Source: Streblospio benedicti (taxonomy: Eukaryota; Annelida; Polychaeta; Spionida; Spionidae). Taken from it: 64,000 nucleotides of DNA. The position numbers were made by a program, and so were the translations under genes. How positions within the stretch are numbered: the first letter of the stretch is position 1; the number at the start of each line of letters is the position of its first letter. Where the stretch lies: NCBI GenBank assembly GCA_019095985.1, contig CM032660.1, positions 42,179,220-42,243,219 on the forward strand, given 5' to 3'. Below the pieces are notes generated by a model, which saw only the letters and a list, made by a program, of their open reading frames with translations, searched no databases and was not told the origin of the DNA. Shown here one piece after another: positions 1 through 11,243 of this stretch.

Positions 1-10
1 CGATGATTAG

Positions 11-63
11 TTTGATAATGAGATGAGTGAAGAGGATGTGCTCAAGTATATGAATCTAATGTG
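11..63 (+). CDS. C-terminal end of an unrecognised gene
   Basis: The frame starting at 11 reads FDNEMSEEDVLKYMNLM and then stops at TGA (61-63). The frame is closed just upstream (TAG at 8-10), and the AG at 9-10 could serve as a splice acceptor, so this is probably a last exon or a decayed tail. An AATAAA about 75 bases downstream fits a real 3' end. The acidic tail is not diagnostic of any family. No function can be given. Confidence 0.3.
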
Positions 64-136
64 ATTGTGACAGTTATCATAATATACTGTCCCCATGCCT
101 TTTTTTGTTGTTGTTGTTATTTGTGTTGCATGTGAC

Positions 137-142
137 AATAAA
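137..142 (+). terminator. poly(A) signal AATAAA
   Basis: AATAAA lies 74 bases after the stop codon at 61-63, preceded by a T-rich, (GTT)n-like stretch. Placement fits the cleavage signal of the gene tail above. Confidence 0.4.
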
Positions 143-1671
143 TACCTGAATTCATATAAATCAGTGTTGTTATTCATAGTTTGTAATTAATTTTCAGACG
201 ACCCAGAATATTACCTGGACGACCTACATTTTGAGGTAGGTCGCCCGGCTGGGAAAGCTACAATGTTGAATTACTGTGCTCTCTGCCTAGGAAGATCACT
301 GCGGCAAGACGGAAAGGAACGTGTGTTTTGTTGACTTCTTTTGATGACTTGATACCTAGGGGTTCTTTATCAGTGGTTGTTTTAACAACCTTCACTTGTG
401 CCAATTCAGCAATGTTTTCATCCTTATCAGTGTTTGTTTTAACAACTTCTTTTACACAGTTTTATTGTAGCCCTGCATATACATGGCATGTGAGAGAAAT
501 CATTGACTTCACAGATAGAGTGTATGTGTTGTGTTTTTTGAGAGTCCCCTGCCCCGGCGGCGGGATGGCGAGGTACTGCTACAGGCACCAGTTACCCGGC
601 CGCATCGTGTTCCAGGACCCGTTTGATCACCGGGAAGGAATGGAAAGGGACTAGGACAGAGGAATGGCAGCATGGATAGATACGTGGTAAGAATTAACAA
701 GCGAGACCTAACGATGTCTGGACCTGCGTCGCGTGTAACAGGAATGTTATATGAATATAACATTCCTATTAATATGCACATCTACATATATACATATATG
801 AAGTTCTTGTTACAAACCAAGTTTCATTGCTGTATGTTGAGTAGTAGCAGAGACAAGCTATTAGTATCGGAGGCAAAATATTTTGTGGAAAAGGTTAAAT
901 TTGAAAAAAAAACTTCAAGGATACTTCAAGGATATACTAGTTTTTGCAATAAATTTTGTTTTGTTTGTAATAAAAAAAAAAAACAAAAAAAAAAACTCAT
1001 TAGTATCATACGACTGATGCCATGCGATAAATGTCATTTTGTGGTCACTGCTAATTTGAAATTTCAGTCAACAATGAAAAAATAATGAGTATTTGTTTGG
1101 CACGTGGCTTTACTGCAATGTTACACTAATCATGTGTTGATCTCGCGACGCCATCTTGAGCAAACCAAAACAAATTAACAATCAATATTAAATTTTGAAA
1201 CATTAATTTTTAGAATTACAATAAGCTGGCTTGCCAACTGTGATTAGTAATGGTGTTGGAATGTAAAAACGTATTCAACTGTATGACAATGGTTGAATGG
1301 TGTGTTTTGTGAGACAAGTAAATAGCACATTTGGAGCAACAGGCCCACAATGGCCGAAGTTACTCCTGACAACTGTCAGAAGGTCAGCTAAAAATAGAAG
1401 AGAGAGAGCAGTGAGGAGGCTATGTGGAAAGATTATTATGGAACATTTCAAAAATGCACATGAGTCACATGTGGCCACCGGGATAAGATGGCACTTGTTG
1501 CAAAAGGCTAGTGCCTTAGAAGAAGATCTGTTTGAATAGGCCAAAAGGAAAGAAGGGCTATAGATCTGATGTTGTGATGAATATCTACATCACACTCTAA
1601 CTTGTATAAATTTTAACTGAATACAATTTCACACTTTAATGGGCTAGTATTTTTTTAATTTCTTCTTATAG
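143..1671. other. No gene recognised
   Basis: A short acidic exon-like piece (198-235, DDPEYYLDDLHFE) is bounded by TTTTCAG and GTAGGT. A GC-richer island lies at 540-620. An 80-codon basic open frame (1297-1539) has no recognisable motif. None is strong enough to call a gene. Confidence 0.3.
740..767. repeat. Perfect 12-bp hairpin
   Basis: Arms 740-751 and 756-767 (AGGAATGTTATA and its complement) flank a 4-base loop. No T-run follows, and no flanking duplication was seen. It may be the tip of a foldback element or chance. Confidence 0.5.
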
Positions 1672-1740
1672 ATTAAAAAAGGAAGCACATATGTATGCTC
1701 AAGTCATTTCCGTCCCAAAGACTTCCAGCCTTCTTTCATG
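1672..1740 (+). CDS. THAP domain exon (C-terminal half)
   Basis: After a pyrimidine-rich acceptor (TTCTTCTTATAG) the exon reads IKKGSTYVCSSHFRPKDFQP and ends at ATG/GTAAGG. VCSSHF supplies the second Cys and the His of a THAP C2CH zinc site, and RPKDF is the usual next block, so this is the second half of a THAP DNA-binding domain. The first half (Cys pair and AVPtxxF-like core) was not found upstream and may lie outside or be lost. THAP domains occur in host transcription factors and in Kolobok, P and ISL2EU-like transposases. Since the rest of the region is transposon debris, a transposon origin is likelier than a host gene. Confidence 0.6.
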
Positions 1741-3719
1741 GTAAGGAAGATACTTAAAAATGATGCGGGGCCATCTATTCATTTACGAACATTCTGTTTC
1801 TTTTGTTTATTTACCATCTAAGGAAGAAGTTTTGATGAACATGCCACTGCATTTTATAAATCATTGTAATACATATCGTGTTGATGATTGCACTGAATTT
1901 TTTATGGAAAGACGCTCTAAGCTCTGCACACATTTGTGCAGCACATGGAAGAATACTGCGTTAACGGACACTTTTCATCCTGAGCAGTGGAGTGCATTTG
2001 GGCAATCACTACGTACGAATAATGCAATTTTCTCGGCGTTAGCGTCAGTGGCAGACTAGTTATCACAAAGAGCTTTTTACATGAAGTAAAAAAAATGTCA
2101 CACACACAGAAGACAATTTTTAAAGATCACTATAAATATGTCTTTAACTTTGTTTTATCCTCGTCGCAGGCGGTGATACGTGAAAGACACCCAGGCCCGA
2201 CTATAGATGTCTTCATTACAGAACTGAATGGATCTGATACATTCAGCGTGATCGACATGAGAGAAGGAATTTCCCCATGTTATTTTCTCCTTCTGTCGCT
2301 CTGTCAGCGATTCGCAAGAGTCCGCCAACTTACTAGAAAATTTAACTGCTTTGTGTGCAGAAAAAAACCCCACATAATTTACCAAGTTTTACCAATGACC
2401 TTGACCTTTGTAGCTGGAGGAGACGATGGAGCCTAGCGGATAGAGGTAAGTGGATGCCAATGTGTCAGGCCGACTCAATCAGGCACCTTTGTCACATAGT
2501 AAATCATTATTTTTCATATTAGGTTTACAAAGAACATTATGTTTAATTACTTTAAAGAACTGTAGGCAAAAAACAACATAAGGTATACACAAAGTTGGCT
2601 TTGATATTTTTTTTATCTCCAAAAATAAGCTCATTGGATTTTAAAATACGGTTATGGTAAAAAGACCAAACGAGGAAAGAATTAGTGGCACGGACTGCAA
2701 CAGCTTCAGAGGAAGCTGCTGAGAAAATTGCCAAGACCTTTAACATGTGACCTTGAGACAACTGAAATGACGTTGGTTATATTCATGGATTTTATTAATT
2801 ATTTTAAATTCTTGATTTGTATTCATCAAACTGTAGATGCACTTGACGTATTTTTTGTAAACATTTATTTTAAGTAATTAAGTAATAGAAAATATGGGTA
2901 AGATTAGGGAATCCTATTTGTAGAAATATGTTATTAGCAAATTATAAGTCTAACAAAAAAAATACTGAAACATGTTATAAGATGAAAAAAAAAGATTTCG
3001 ACCAACAGGTATGTTTGTATTTTGAAGCCCACTTTAGACGATAAGTCAGTAAAATCAGAACAAAAAGAGTAGAATCAAATGAGACCATAATCTGCATACT
3101 AAATCAAAAGAATCTTATATTGGAAAATATTCAATCACATATACAATAATCACTATATTCTTGTTTATTGCAGGAAAGAAAGAAACTGGAAAAATGTATG
3201 AAACCAAAAAAAACATTGCCTTGAAGAATGGCCAGCTTTAGGTCATGTGCAAAGCGGTCAAAAATAAAAAAATTCACATTGAATGGTACACTCACCTGAA
3301 TTGGTTTGGCGACGACCTCAACCTGAAAGACAGCGGCTGAGCAAGGTAAGTTTTAGTGTGTTCTTTTTGTATTGGAAATGCAAATTTGTTTTCCAGTGTT
3401 AAAATTTACAGATGTTTTCAATTTTTATGTTTCATTCTTAATTATCGGCAGCAAGTGGTACAGCTCACAGAGTGCCCTATAGAATGCTAGCCAGTGGACA
3501 GTGTGTAATTGTCTCGGGAATGTTTGTTACACTAAGTACATTTTTTGGGTGGGGTGGGGCGGGGGACTTGTCCCCCTGTAATATTGATAATTGTAACATT
3601 TTTTATTTTATTTTATACCGTTACTTTGATTTACTTATGATTTCTACATTTTAGTCTTTTCCTGGTGAATTTCCTCAGGCTTCATTGCATGCGGTTCTGC
3701 ACATTTTACACTGTAAATT
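1741..3719. other. No gene recognised
   Basis: Holds several unsupported open frames (for example 1760-2059 and 2095-2436) and exon-like stretches bounded by GTAAG at 2447 and 3346. The sequence is A/T-rich with short poly(A) runs. Nothing resembles a known domain. Confidence 0.3.
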
Positions 3720-4124
3720 ATGCAGGGTATGTGTAATTCTTTCATCACTAGCCTATCCCACCCACTTCTGTACTTTCAGAATATCAAAAAAGTTAAAAAA
3801 AAAAGTAAAAAAAAGTTATATAGAGGTCCAACTTCAATTACAGCAGTGAGAAAAAACATGAAAAACTTGATTCATTCCCCTAGGGATGGGCAATTAGCAA
3901 TGATCAAAGAAATGAATTTGCCTCCTATCCAAGCTTTGTTTGATTTGACTGTCTCAGGACTTGAAGCAGAAATTGACCAAGATGCATTAGATATGATGCC
4001 ATCTGATGTTGTATCCACGGAAAGATTATTTCCCATCCAGATAGTGCCAAATGGTAACTGTATGCCTCGCTGTCTATCTGTCAATTTACACCACTCTCTA
4101 ACAACTGCTGTGGACATGATTTAA
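3720..4124 (+). pseudogene. OTU-type protease domain of a Helitron/Helentron-like helicase, fragment
   Basis: The last 100 codons read as the region before and at the start of an OTU cysteine-protease domain. PIQIVPNGNCMPRCLSV contains the GNC catalytic-Cys box in the usual hydrophobic setting (compare DGNCLFR in OTU proteases). The frame closes soon after at TAA (4122-4124), before any catalytic His. In animals this OTU type commonly precedes a PIF1 helicase in Helentron/Helitron2 proteins, and helicase C-terminal motifs do appear about 270 bases downstream on the same strand. I infer one decayed element with most of the helicase core deleted. A free-standing OTU gene is less likely. Confidence 0.55.
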
Positions 4125-4380
4125 GACCTGACTGAACATACAAACAGAGGATGGACGGGCAAATGGAGCATCCTGTACCGTCAAATTCATTGGGTGTAAA
4201 TTAAAAACAGCAAAACGGACCTAGCATAAATTGGGTTCGATTCCACGACCAAAAAGAGAGAAAAGAAACAAATACCAGACACTATATAACCAGAATATAA
4301 AGGACAATTGGACACCAATATCAATAGTTCATTTACATATAATAGAAAAACATTCCAAAAGATTCAGTTTCCTTTACAAC

Positions 4381-4591
4381 CTTCTGCTGGGAGTTCCGTA
4401 CATAGAGCACAGGGTAGTACACTTGAAAAATTGATCTTAATTTGACACAAAGAAAACCTTGTAAAGCTCCTCATCTACATTATGTTGCGTTAAGTCGAGG
4501 AAGGTCCATTGAAAATCTCCAAATTGTTAATTTCAATGACATTGCATTACACGTTGATCACCAAGTTCAAGCAGAAATGCAGATTGCATGA
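4381..4591 (+). pseudogene. PIF1-family helicase C-terminus, fragment
   Basis: Reads SVHRAQGSTLEKLIL (motif V), then after a one-base frame change near 4437 continues APHLHYVALSRGRSIENLQI (motif VI, VALSR), ending AEMQIA-stop at 4591. These are the closing motifs of PIF1/Helitron superfamily-1B helicases. The Walker A and DE boxes are absent between here and the OTU piece, so about 300 residues are gone. Same strand and spacing as the OTU fragment argue for one Helentron-like fossil. Confidence 0.65.
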
Positions 4592-4695
4592 AAGAAATGT
4601 ATGATACTTCCTTGGATTTGATAGAACAGATGTTGCATTTTAAAATTGTATTTAATAATTGTAGGTCCTTAAACCTTCATTTTGATATCCTTTAG

Positions 4696-4810
4696 CATTG
4701 ACCCCGTTGAGGACGATGGAACTATCGGTCGCTTGATCAACCACTTAAGAAAGCTAGAGGCAAATCTACAAGTCCACTTTGGGTTTGTGGGAGGGCATCC
4801 AAGAGCGTGA
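4696..4810 (+). pseudogene. SET-domain fragment (KMT5A-like block)
   Basis: After a TTTAG acceptor the frame reads IDPVEDDGTIGRLINHLRK and continues to a TGA at 4808. GRLINH is the conserved Asn-His box of SET methyltransferases, and the preceding D-x-x-x-D-D-G resembles the SET8/KMT5A type. Neither the upstream GxG nor the downstream catalytic Tyr is present. It is a lone scrap, about 100 bases after the helicase fossil. SET-domain passengers are known in some invertebrate mobile elements; here that is inference only. Confidence 0.45.
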
Positions 4811-5536
4811 TTTTTGGCCGACCGTCAAATCAAGAAGGTACCTGTTCCATCAGCAATTTTCTTTTCACTTTATAGTGGGTTCTTTACATATTGTATGATA
4901 GGAAGTTTTATGCCATACACGTTTTGATTTCATTCATCCACAAAAGCACACGTTTGGATGAGTATGAAAAATCATATGCGTGAATTTAGGAGGAAGAGGC
5001 ATAAAAATTGGCAGCTATTTATGCAGACTCTTTTCCGAGGTTCAAAACTGTTATTTATCTGTGCATTATTTATACAGCATACATATAGAATATTGATCCT
5101 TAGTGAAAACTACAGTAAACTTGCAACCGACCTAAAAAATCTACGCGCCTATGGTGCTGGATATTTTGGTTTTATAGCATTTATTTTTCACACTTCCATT
5201 TTAAAGACGGGACAAAAAATTGAATATCCAATTCTTATATCATTCATTTAAGTGTTGATGACGAAAGTTAAAACTGATATTTTGATTTTTTGTTTAATTT
5301 TTAGGTTTTGCTGATGAGAAGCGACACGAATTCACCTTCAGTGCTGTTGGTTAAAAGACTTTTCCTCTCCAAAACCTTTTTCATAGGGTTGATGACAAAA
5401 TTGGTACAAATATTGACCGTCATTCGACTAGCCATCGAGCTGATAGTGAAATAACGTGATGGGAGGATGATCGTGACAATTCAAAGTCTTTCACTTAACG
5501 TTTCACGAAATTGGCTAAATTTTGACATAACAGAAA
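4811..5536. other. No gene recognised
   Basis: A/T-rich, with a 97-codon frame (4958-5251) lacking recognisable motifs, and a short exon-like piece (ADEKRHEFTFSAVG) after a TTTTTAG near 5304. Confidence 0.3.
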
Positions 5537-6513
5537 ATGAAATTTCCTGTGTTAAAGATGGGTCATACAAACATACCAAGTGATTACAAAGTGCCAACAC
5601 GTCAACCACCAAAAGAAAGACAGTTAGACATTAGCAATGAAGTAAATGAGGGTGATGAACAAGTTTATGAGGTTCATTCGCAAAGTGCTTTACATAGTGA
5701 TAGATTGTCGCAATCAGTTGCATTCCATGACTATGAATATGACTATGAATCGAGTACCAAGGAGTGTGATGGTTGTTTTACAAAAAAAAAAAAAAAAGAC
5801 AAACTAACTAATGCAATTGAGAAATTGAAATTGCAATGCAAGTCTTCCAAAAATTTGAAATCAGCAACACTAAATGTGAAAAATGATATGTTTAAAAGCA
5901 ATGCAAACATAATGATGTACACTGGAATTGATAGAAAAATCTTTGACGCTATCTACGACACAGTGAAAAGCGATATACCAAAACTAAGATATTGGAAAGG
6001 ACCCAAACGCACCGTGTCAAAAGTTCCAAATCATCACAAACCAGGCCCTCGACGTATTATGACTGCAAAGAATGAAATGTTGATGGCTCTGATAAAATTA
6101 AAAACTGGACTAAAGTCAGGCATAATTGCAACACTGTTTAACGTGAGTACTTCACTAGTATCACGTACTGTGAAGACTTGGTTTTCATATTTGGTCAAAA
6201 GTTTGGGTTCATTGGTGTACAATCCCCAGAAAGATGCTGTTCTTGCCAGCAGACCTACGTCATTCAGGCAAGAGCCTTTCAGATGTCAGATATCATTGAC
6301 TGCACTGAAATCTTCATCGAGACCCCAAAAAGTTTAGAATTAGCTGCGTCATGTTGGTCCGATTATAAACGCCATTACACCGTGAAATACCTGGTCTCGA
6401 TCAACCCAAATGGACACATAAACTTTGTGTCAACAGGTTGGGGTGGAAGGACCAGCGACAACCATGTCACAGAGAACAGTGGGTGCCTGGATATTTTGGA
6501 GGTTTATGACAAG
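5537..6513 (+). pseudogene. DDE_4-type (PIF/ISL2EU-like) transposase, exon 1
   Basis: An N-terminal low-complexity region is followed by a helix-turn-helix (LMALIKLKTGLKSGIIATLF...SLVSRTVKTW, residues about 180-225) of the type before DDE_Tnp_4 domains. The frame shifts by one base near 6270, then reads SDIIDCTEIFIETPKS with the first catalytic Asp, and GWGGRTSDNHVTENSG. It ends at a GT donor after EVYDK (GACAAG/GTACAA). The usual following ADRGF block with the second Asp is not seen, so the intron or deletion has removed it. With the exon at 7745 this is a decayed cut-and-paste transposon. It is not a HARBI1 host gene, because the middle of the catalytic core is lost. Confidence 0.75.
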
Positions 6514-6591
6514 GTACAAACACTCATACAATTTTAATTGCATTTTGTTTCAGTAGCTGATGTATAAAAAAAGCCTTATGATCATTTTGTT

Positions 6592-6631
6592 TCTATGTAT
6601 GTATGTATGTATGTATGTATGTATGTATGTA
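6592..6631. repeat. (TATG)n microsatellite
   Basis: About nine tandem TATG units in the intron-like part of the DDE_4 transposon. A related TATG/AATATG run lies at 14285-14335. Confidence 0.9.
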
Positions 6632-7744
6632 CCGGACAAGCTAGAGCTTTTACCGTTCCACAGATTTTGTTCAAACTTTACGCAACTATGAGGTATGAGG
6701 CGACAATCGAAGTGATTCAATTTTGGGCGCTCTGCCAATTAAATTGTGTATTTTAGAAGGCCATTTATGACATTTTACTTATATTCAACTAGCTGTTTAC
6801 CCGTATGTGTACGTGTGACGTGCAACGTGCGTTTGACAAATACAAATGTTTAACGTATTACGTACCTTTAACAAACATGGCCTTATTCTAAGCAACCTTT
6901 CTACAAAATTCTTTTTCTTGTTAATGATATTCAATGCACTTAGCCAGCAAGAAAAAAATCAATATTTCAACCAAGCACCAAAATTGATTATTGGATTTGA
7001 AACTGATATTGATTATTATCTTGTTATTCAGTACTATTGTATGACAACACAAATAGCTTTATGCTGGATATATTGATTCTGATTCATCCTGATGTTTTCT
7101 CCTCAAATTCATAGATTTCTTGATTGTAAAGTATAATTTTTTTTCAGTATATTACCTTAATTGCCCAAAAAGTCAACGTCGTTCTAGTTTACGCAGTGTT
7201 CTTTGAACACTTTTGATCTAGTTTTTGTTTAAATATATTAACAGATCCTAATACATGATAATCAATCATTTCATATTCTGGAGAATAGATTTTAGTAAAT
7301 ATTTTTTAATTACAAAGGTGATTTGGTTTTGACCGTGGTTATTATTCATGATAGATTTGCCTCTGATTTTGATTGTTGATTTATGGTGATGGCTGACCGT
7401 GGCTGGCAAACAAGTTTTGTGAATTGGTGAGTATTGCTGATTTATACCAGGTATACAGAGTCCTATTCTGTGTGGAACTACCATAATGCATGACTTTTAA
7501 GAAAAGAAAAATGTTGATTTTAGAGTGTGGACTTTATCACGAACTCTATGTACAGTGAATTTACAATGCCGATAGATGCCGACATTAACATGATGAAAAT
7601 TTCATTTAAAGCAGCCAGATAAATAAATCCTTTTTAGATTGTTCCTGTTCGATTTAAAATCAAATGACAATATAAAAATAAACATAATTCATATAATTTA
7701 TTTCTAAATACATTTCCACATACTTAATAAATCTATACTAACAG

Positions 7745-7949
7745 GTCATTCCTCATGGACGCAGAGGAGAACAGATGACAGAGGAAAAAGTGGCTAAGAC
7801 ATCCGCAATTGCAAACAGAAGAATCATTGTGGAGCAAGCCATCAGACGAATTAAAGTTTTCAAGATGCTACAAACAGAGTGCCTCATATCTCTGTTACAT
7901 CTCCTAGATGATGCAATGATGATAGCTTGTGCTTTGTGTAATTTGAGAA
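7745..7949 (+). pseudogene. DDE_4-type transposase, C-terminal exon
   Basis: After an ACTAACAG acceptor the frame reads VIPHGRRGEQMTEEKVAKTS then IANRRIIVEQAIRRIKVFKM. The Glu in RIIVEQAIRRIK is the expected third catalytic acid. The frame runs on through LLHLLDDAMMIACALCNL, the normal near-end of this family, and then passes straight into sequence matching the start of the transposase. Exon phase and strand match the exon ending at 6513. The about 1.2-kb interval is A/T-rich and holds the TATG repeat and no coding signal. Confidence 0.75.
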
Positions 7950-8172
7950 CTATGAATATGACTATAAATCGGGTACCGAGGAGTGTGATGGTTGTTTTAC
8001 AAAAAAAAATATTGACAAAGTAACTAATGCAATAGAGAAATTGAAATTGCAATGCGAGTCTTCCAAAAATTTGAAATCAGCCATACTAAATGTGAAAAAT
8101 GATATGTTAAAAGCAATGCAAACATGATGATGTAAACTGGAATTGATAGAAAAATCTTTGACACTATCTATC
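7948..8172 (+). repeat. Partial second copy of the DDE_4 transposase N-terminus
   Basis: Bases 7948-8172 repeat 5722-5950 with scattered substitutions and small indels (shared GAGTGTGATGGTTGTTTTAC and GAAATTGAAATTGCAATGC). Offset is about 2.2 kb. The copy begins inside coding sequence immediately after the C-terminal exon, giving a head-to-tail junction, and fades at about 8172. Confidence 0.85.
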
Positions 8173-9664
8173 GAAGTAAAAAATGTCTAATATCCAATAT
8201 CACTGTAGTCTGTGTTTATTTATGATTTATTGTATAATACGTTTAATAACATTATTTCATTACAAGTATAGTCTTTTCCTACCATATTCGTTTTCTAACA
8301 TATAATATGTAAAAATTTAAAATTTCTTTCACATAAGCTTTTCATCTCTTTAGAGACCTTTTCAATTTCTTATAAATTTACTATATGTACACTATTCTTT
8401 CAAAAATAAAAATCCAAATGATATTGATTCATAATAAAAACAAAACAATACTTCTAAGGCTAAAAAAGTACGCACAGTCTAAATTATACTCAGCATTAAC
8501 AATGCATAACAGGAATCACAAAGCTGGTGAAAAAACATTTAAGTGGTGTTGGGATTACTTGTTCCTGGACAGATGAGGTGTTGAACCTGGGCATCTTTAC
8601 CAGCAAGATGCTGCTGAGTTGCTGCGGTTCTCACCGGTTTGAAGGGGGGGGGGTATAACGTGTACCTACAGGACCCCAGCGACGCCAGCAAATGGACCAA
8701 CAGGTCCATGAACAAAACTCATGAAGACGGTTTATTTGAGCAGCTGCTGGAAGAGACCTGGCTGCGTTGCATAAAAAACGTCGACGATTGTCGTTGTTTT
8801 CCACGACTGCAGCTTGTTTCTCAATATCGTCATTGGCAGATTTTCGAATGTTCCATAAAGTAATTTATTGTCTATCGTTAATATAGTATATATCGTGACG
8901 TGAATTAAGTATCTCACGTTGTACCAAGATGAATGTTGATTCAACTTCCGAGACCGATAATAACTTTCTTTGTTCATGGGGATCTCAAGAAACAATTGAT
9001 TTGAATGAAGATGCAATGATATTATGTTGTGTTTGTAAAGGCAGTGTTGTCGAAGCCACAGACGAAACAGAACTGCTTGAAATATTGGCAAGAACAGTGC
9101 AAGGAAATATATTGATTTACACAAGAGCGTGGTAAGGCCGTGGAAGAGCTACAGGCGACCTGATGGCCACGCCTCTATACAGGGCTCCCCCACCTAACGT
9201 TATGGGGGGCGGCCACCATTGATATTGGGATATGATGATGGTCATATTTTCATCAACATTCAATTAATTCAACACTCGACGCTCTATTTCCCTTGCACCA
9301 ACCAAAAAGAGTGGTGCAAAGTAATATTTTTGTAGATTTAGGCATACCACATTAAATGTTGAGATTTTGACATGGTTTTGTTGAGTTTTTAATGTACACC
9401 TTGCATGCCTTATTTATCATATTTTTGTCAGTTTTCATTTTCTTTCAGGTTCCTTGATTGTCGTAAGCAATTGATATTTCGCGTGTTTCCATATGAAGAA
9501 GACAGATGTGGTGCGCCTGAACAGAGGGTATTATGTTAAAATTGATAAAAAGTTTGCTCTGTCACTTCAAGGGCAGTTCCGAGACACGGAGTTCTTCCAA
9601 CGATGCTGTGGAGAAGACTTTTTATTGGGAGGTAAGAAGAGCCAGATGTGGTGTGGAAGACAGT
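8173..9664. other. No recognised gene; one 68-codon open frame
   Basis: A 68-codon frame at 8929-9135 (SWGSQETIDLNEDAMILCC, then CVCKG) has a Cys cluster but no family I recognise. Another (8639-8863) follows a G-run. The rest is A/T-rich filler. Confidence 0.3.
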
Positions 9665-9968
9665 AAGGATCTGTTTGCAATGATCAGGGCACTTGATTCC
9701 GCTTCATTTTTCTGCAGTTTTTCTGCTGCAGAGACCAGATGGCCACATCTCTTAATGATTTTATCTAAGATTGTGGACAGCAAAAACATTACAGAAGATG
9801 ACGCCAAAAAACTGTCTTACGAAGAAATGTGTCGGCTTATAAATAAAGACCCCTGTACATGTGCCAGACACTTCGACTACCAAATTCAGCAGTTGATGAA
9901 ATTTATTTAAGAGGATCCACATCCTATTGGTAAAATTCAAGATTCATTTAACGCATAGAATTTCAGGT
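9665..9968 (+). pseudogene. Helitron-like N-terminal (Rep region) fragment
   Basis: Reads DLFAMIRALDSASFFCSFSA, AAETRWPHLLMILSKIVD, then INKDPCTCARHFDYQIQQ, closing at TAA (9908-9910). The sequence following, in a shifted frame, still encodes DPHPIGKIQDSFN. This series (LFamIRqLG..tfF.SlSAAE.rWp; DPvtcaRhFdyr; PiGkIqDfF.r.EFQ) is the signature of the Helitron_like_N domain before the HUH nuclease. The HUH motif (GSPHxH) itself is missing, because the element breaks off at about 9968. Rolling-circle replication was its ancestral role; it is dead here. Confidence 0.75.
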
Positions 9969-10240
9969 ACTTTTTTAATTTTATATAGTACATTATGTTC
10001 GAAATAACATAAAAAATATGTATGTGAATTTCATTAAATTTCACAATTTATGTAATACCAATGATTACTGACAAGTGTGAACCATATATGTGATTGTCTT
10101 ATTTTACACATTTTAGCATCGTGTGGTGTGGAAGACCCTTCAAGGGCAGTTCAACGAAAAACTTGGGCAAACGAGTTGAGTGTAAGAAGGAGATTGTGCA
10201 GCACAAAGCCAGAAGTCGGTGGGTCAGTCAAAGATCACAT

Positions 10241-10302
10241 AAGTTAGCGGAGATTTTCAACGAAATGGCAGTAATTGGTGATCCTGTTGATGAAGAAGTG
10301 TT
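10241..10302 (+). mobile_element. Copia-type LTR retrotransposon gag, fossil piece 1
   Basis: Encodes KLAEIFNEMAVIGDPVDEE, the characteristic block of Copia/UBN2-type gag proteins. It is a fossil remnant embedded in the short-repeat mosaic. No LTR, protease, integrase or reverse transcriptase was seen nearby. Confidence 0.65.
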
Positions 10303-10884
10303 TGCTGTGGAAAAGACTATCAATTGGGAGGTAAGAAGAGCCAGATGTGGCGTGGAAGACACTTCAAGGGCAGTTCCAGCGATGCTGGGAAGAATACAGC
10401 TTATTGGGAGGTAAGAAGAGCAAGATGTGGTGTGGAAGACACTTCAAGGGCAGTTCCAACGAAAAACTTGGGAAAACGAGTTGAGTCTAAGAAGGAGATT
10501 CTACAGCACAAAGCCAGAAGTCGGTGGGTCAGTCAAAGATTTTATTTTTCTTCTTTTTATATTTTTAATTCTTTACAACTCAACATTTAATAAAACAGGT
10601 TGGTACAGAAATAAAAGTAAGATCATACAATCGAACAAAACACAACCTTAATAGTTGTAAATACAAAAGGATAATTTGGTGTTTGAACTAAAACTGAAAG
10701 CATAAATTCTCTTTACCCTCATGTACCACCGGTTAAACATACTTTTAAAACAAACTCACTTCTAACTTTCAAAGTTAAACATAAAATCGTAACCAAGTTG
10801 ACCATATTCAGATCTATTTTGCAATGCTCTCAATATAAAAAAAAACTTTCAATAATATTTGATGTCAAAGATCACATACAGGGG

Positions 10885-11243
10885 AGTTAACTGAGATTTT
10901 CAACGACATGGCAGTAATTGGTGATCCTGCTGATGAAGAAGTCAGAGTAGGGCATTTGTTGGGAAGTTTACCACAGGACTATAACTTATAAATATTGATG
11001 GAAAGTTGAAGGGTGTAATGATTTTAATGTAATGCAAGTTTAAGCAGTCTCATGGCATGGTGGATAGAATATTACAGACACAGGCACAGTTGAAAAGGTG
11101 CACAGCATTCAGCATAAAAGTAGTCTAAGGACAGAATGGCAAAACACCAGTGAATACAGAACTGAATCCAACATGCTGGTGACAGCACTGGAAACTACAA
11201 AAGAAGGTCCCTGCTCTCAAAACTGTGACGGAGAGACTGTTAT
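10885..11243 (+). mobile_element. Copia-type gag, fossil piece 2, interrupted
   Basis: EIFNDMAVIGDPADEEVRVG and HLLGSLPQDYN (10885-10985) continue the Copia gag block. The next expected block (NMLVTALE) appears only at 11181-11243, so about 200 bases of unrelated sequence lie inside. Two gag pieces of the same region (here and at 10241) imply two copies or a duplication. The element is broken. Confidence 0.6.

Larger units (their letters stand above)
9564..10530 (+). repeat. Mosaic of short direct repeats
   Basis: ACTTCAAGGGCAGTTCC or near-identical text occurs at 9564, 10137, 10361 and 10441. TTGGGAGGTAAGAAGAGC occurs near 9626, 10324 and 10407. A longer unit with GAGTTGAGT..AAGAAGGAGATT and AAAGCCAGAAGTCGGTGGGT occurs at 10170-10232 and 10476-10540. 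Units are shuffled, not in simple tandem, and overlie Helitron and Copia fossils. Confidence 0.8.

Noticed and set aside
6786-6830. Possible Helitron 3' end on the - strand (GGGTAAACAGCTAGT)
   Set aside because: CTAG-T is present but no upstream hairpin was found, and no Helitron coding sequence lies in the right orientation nearby.
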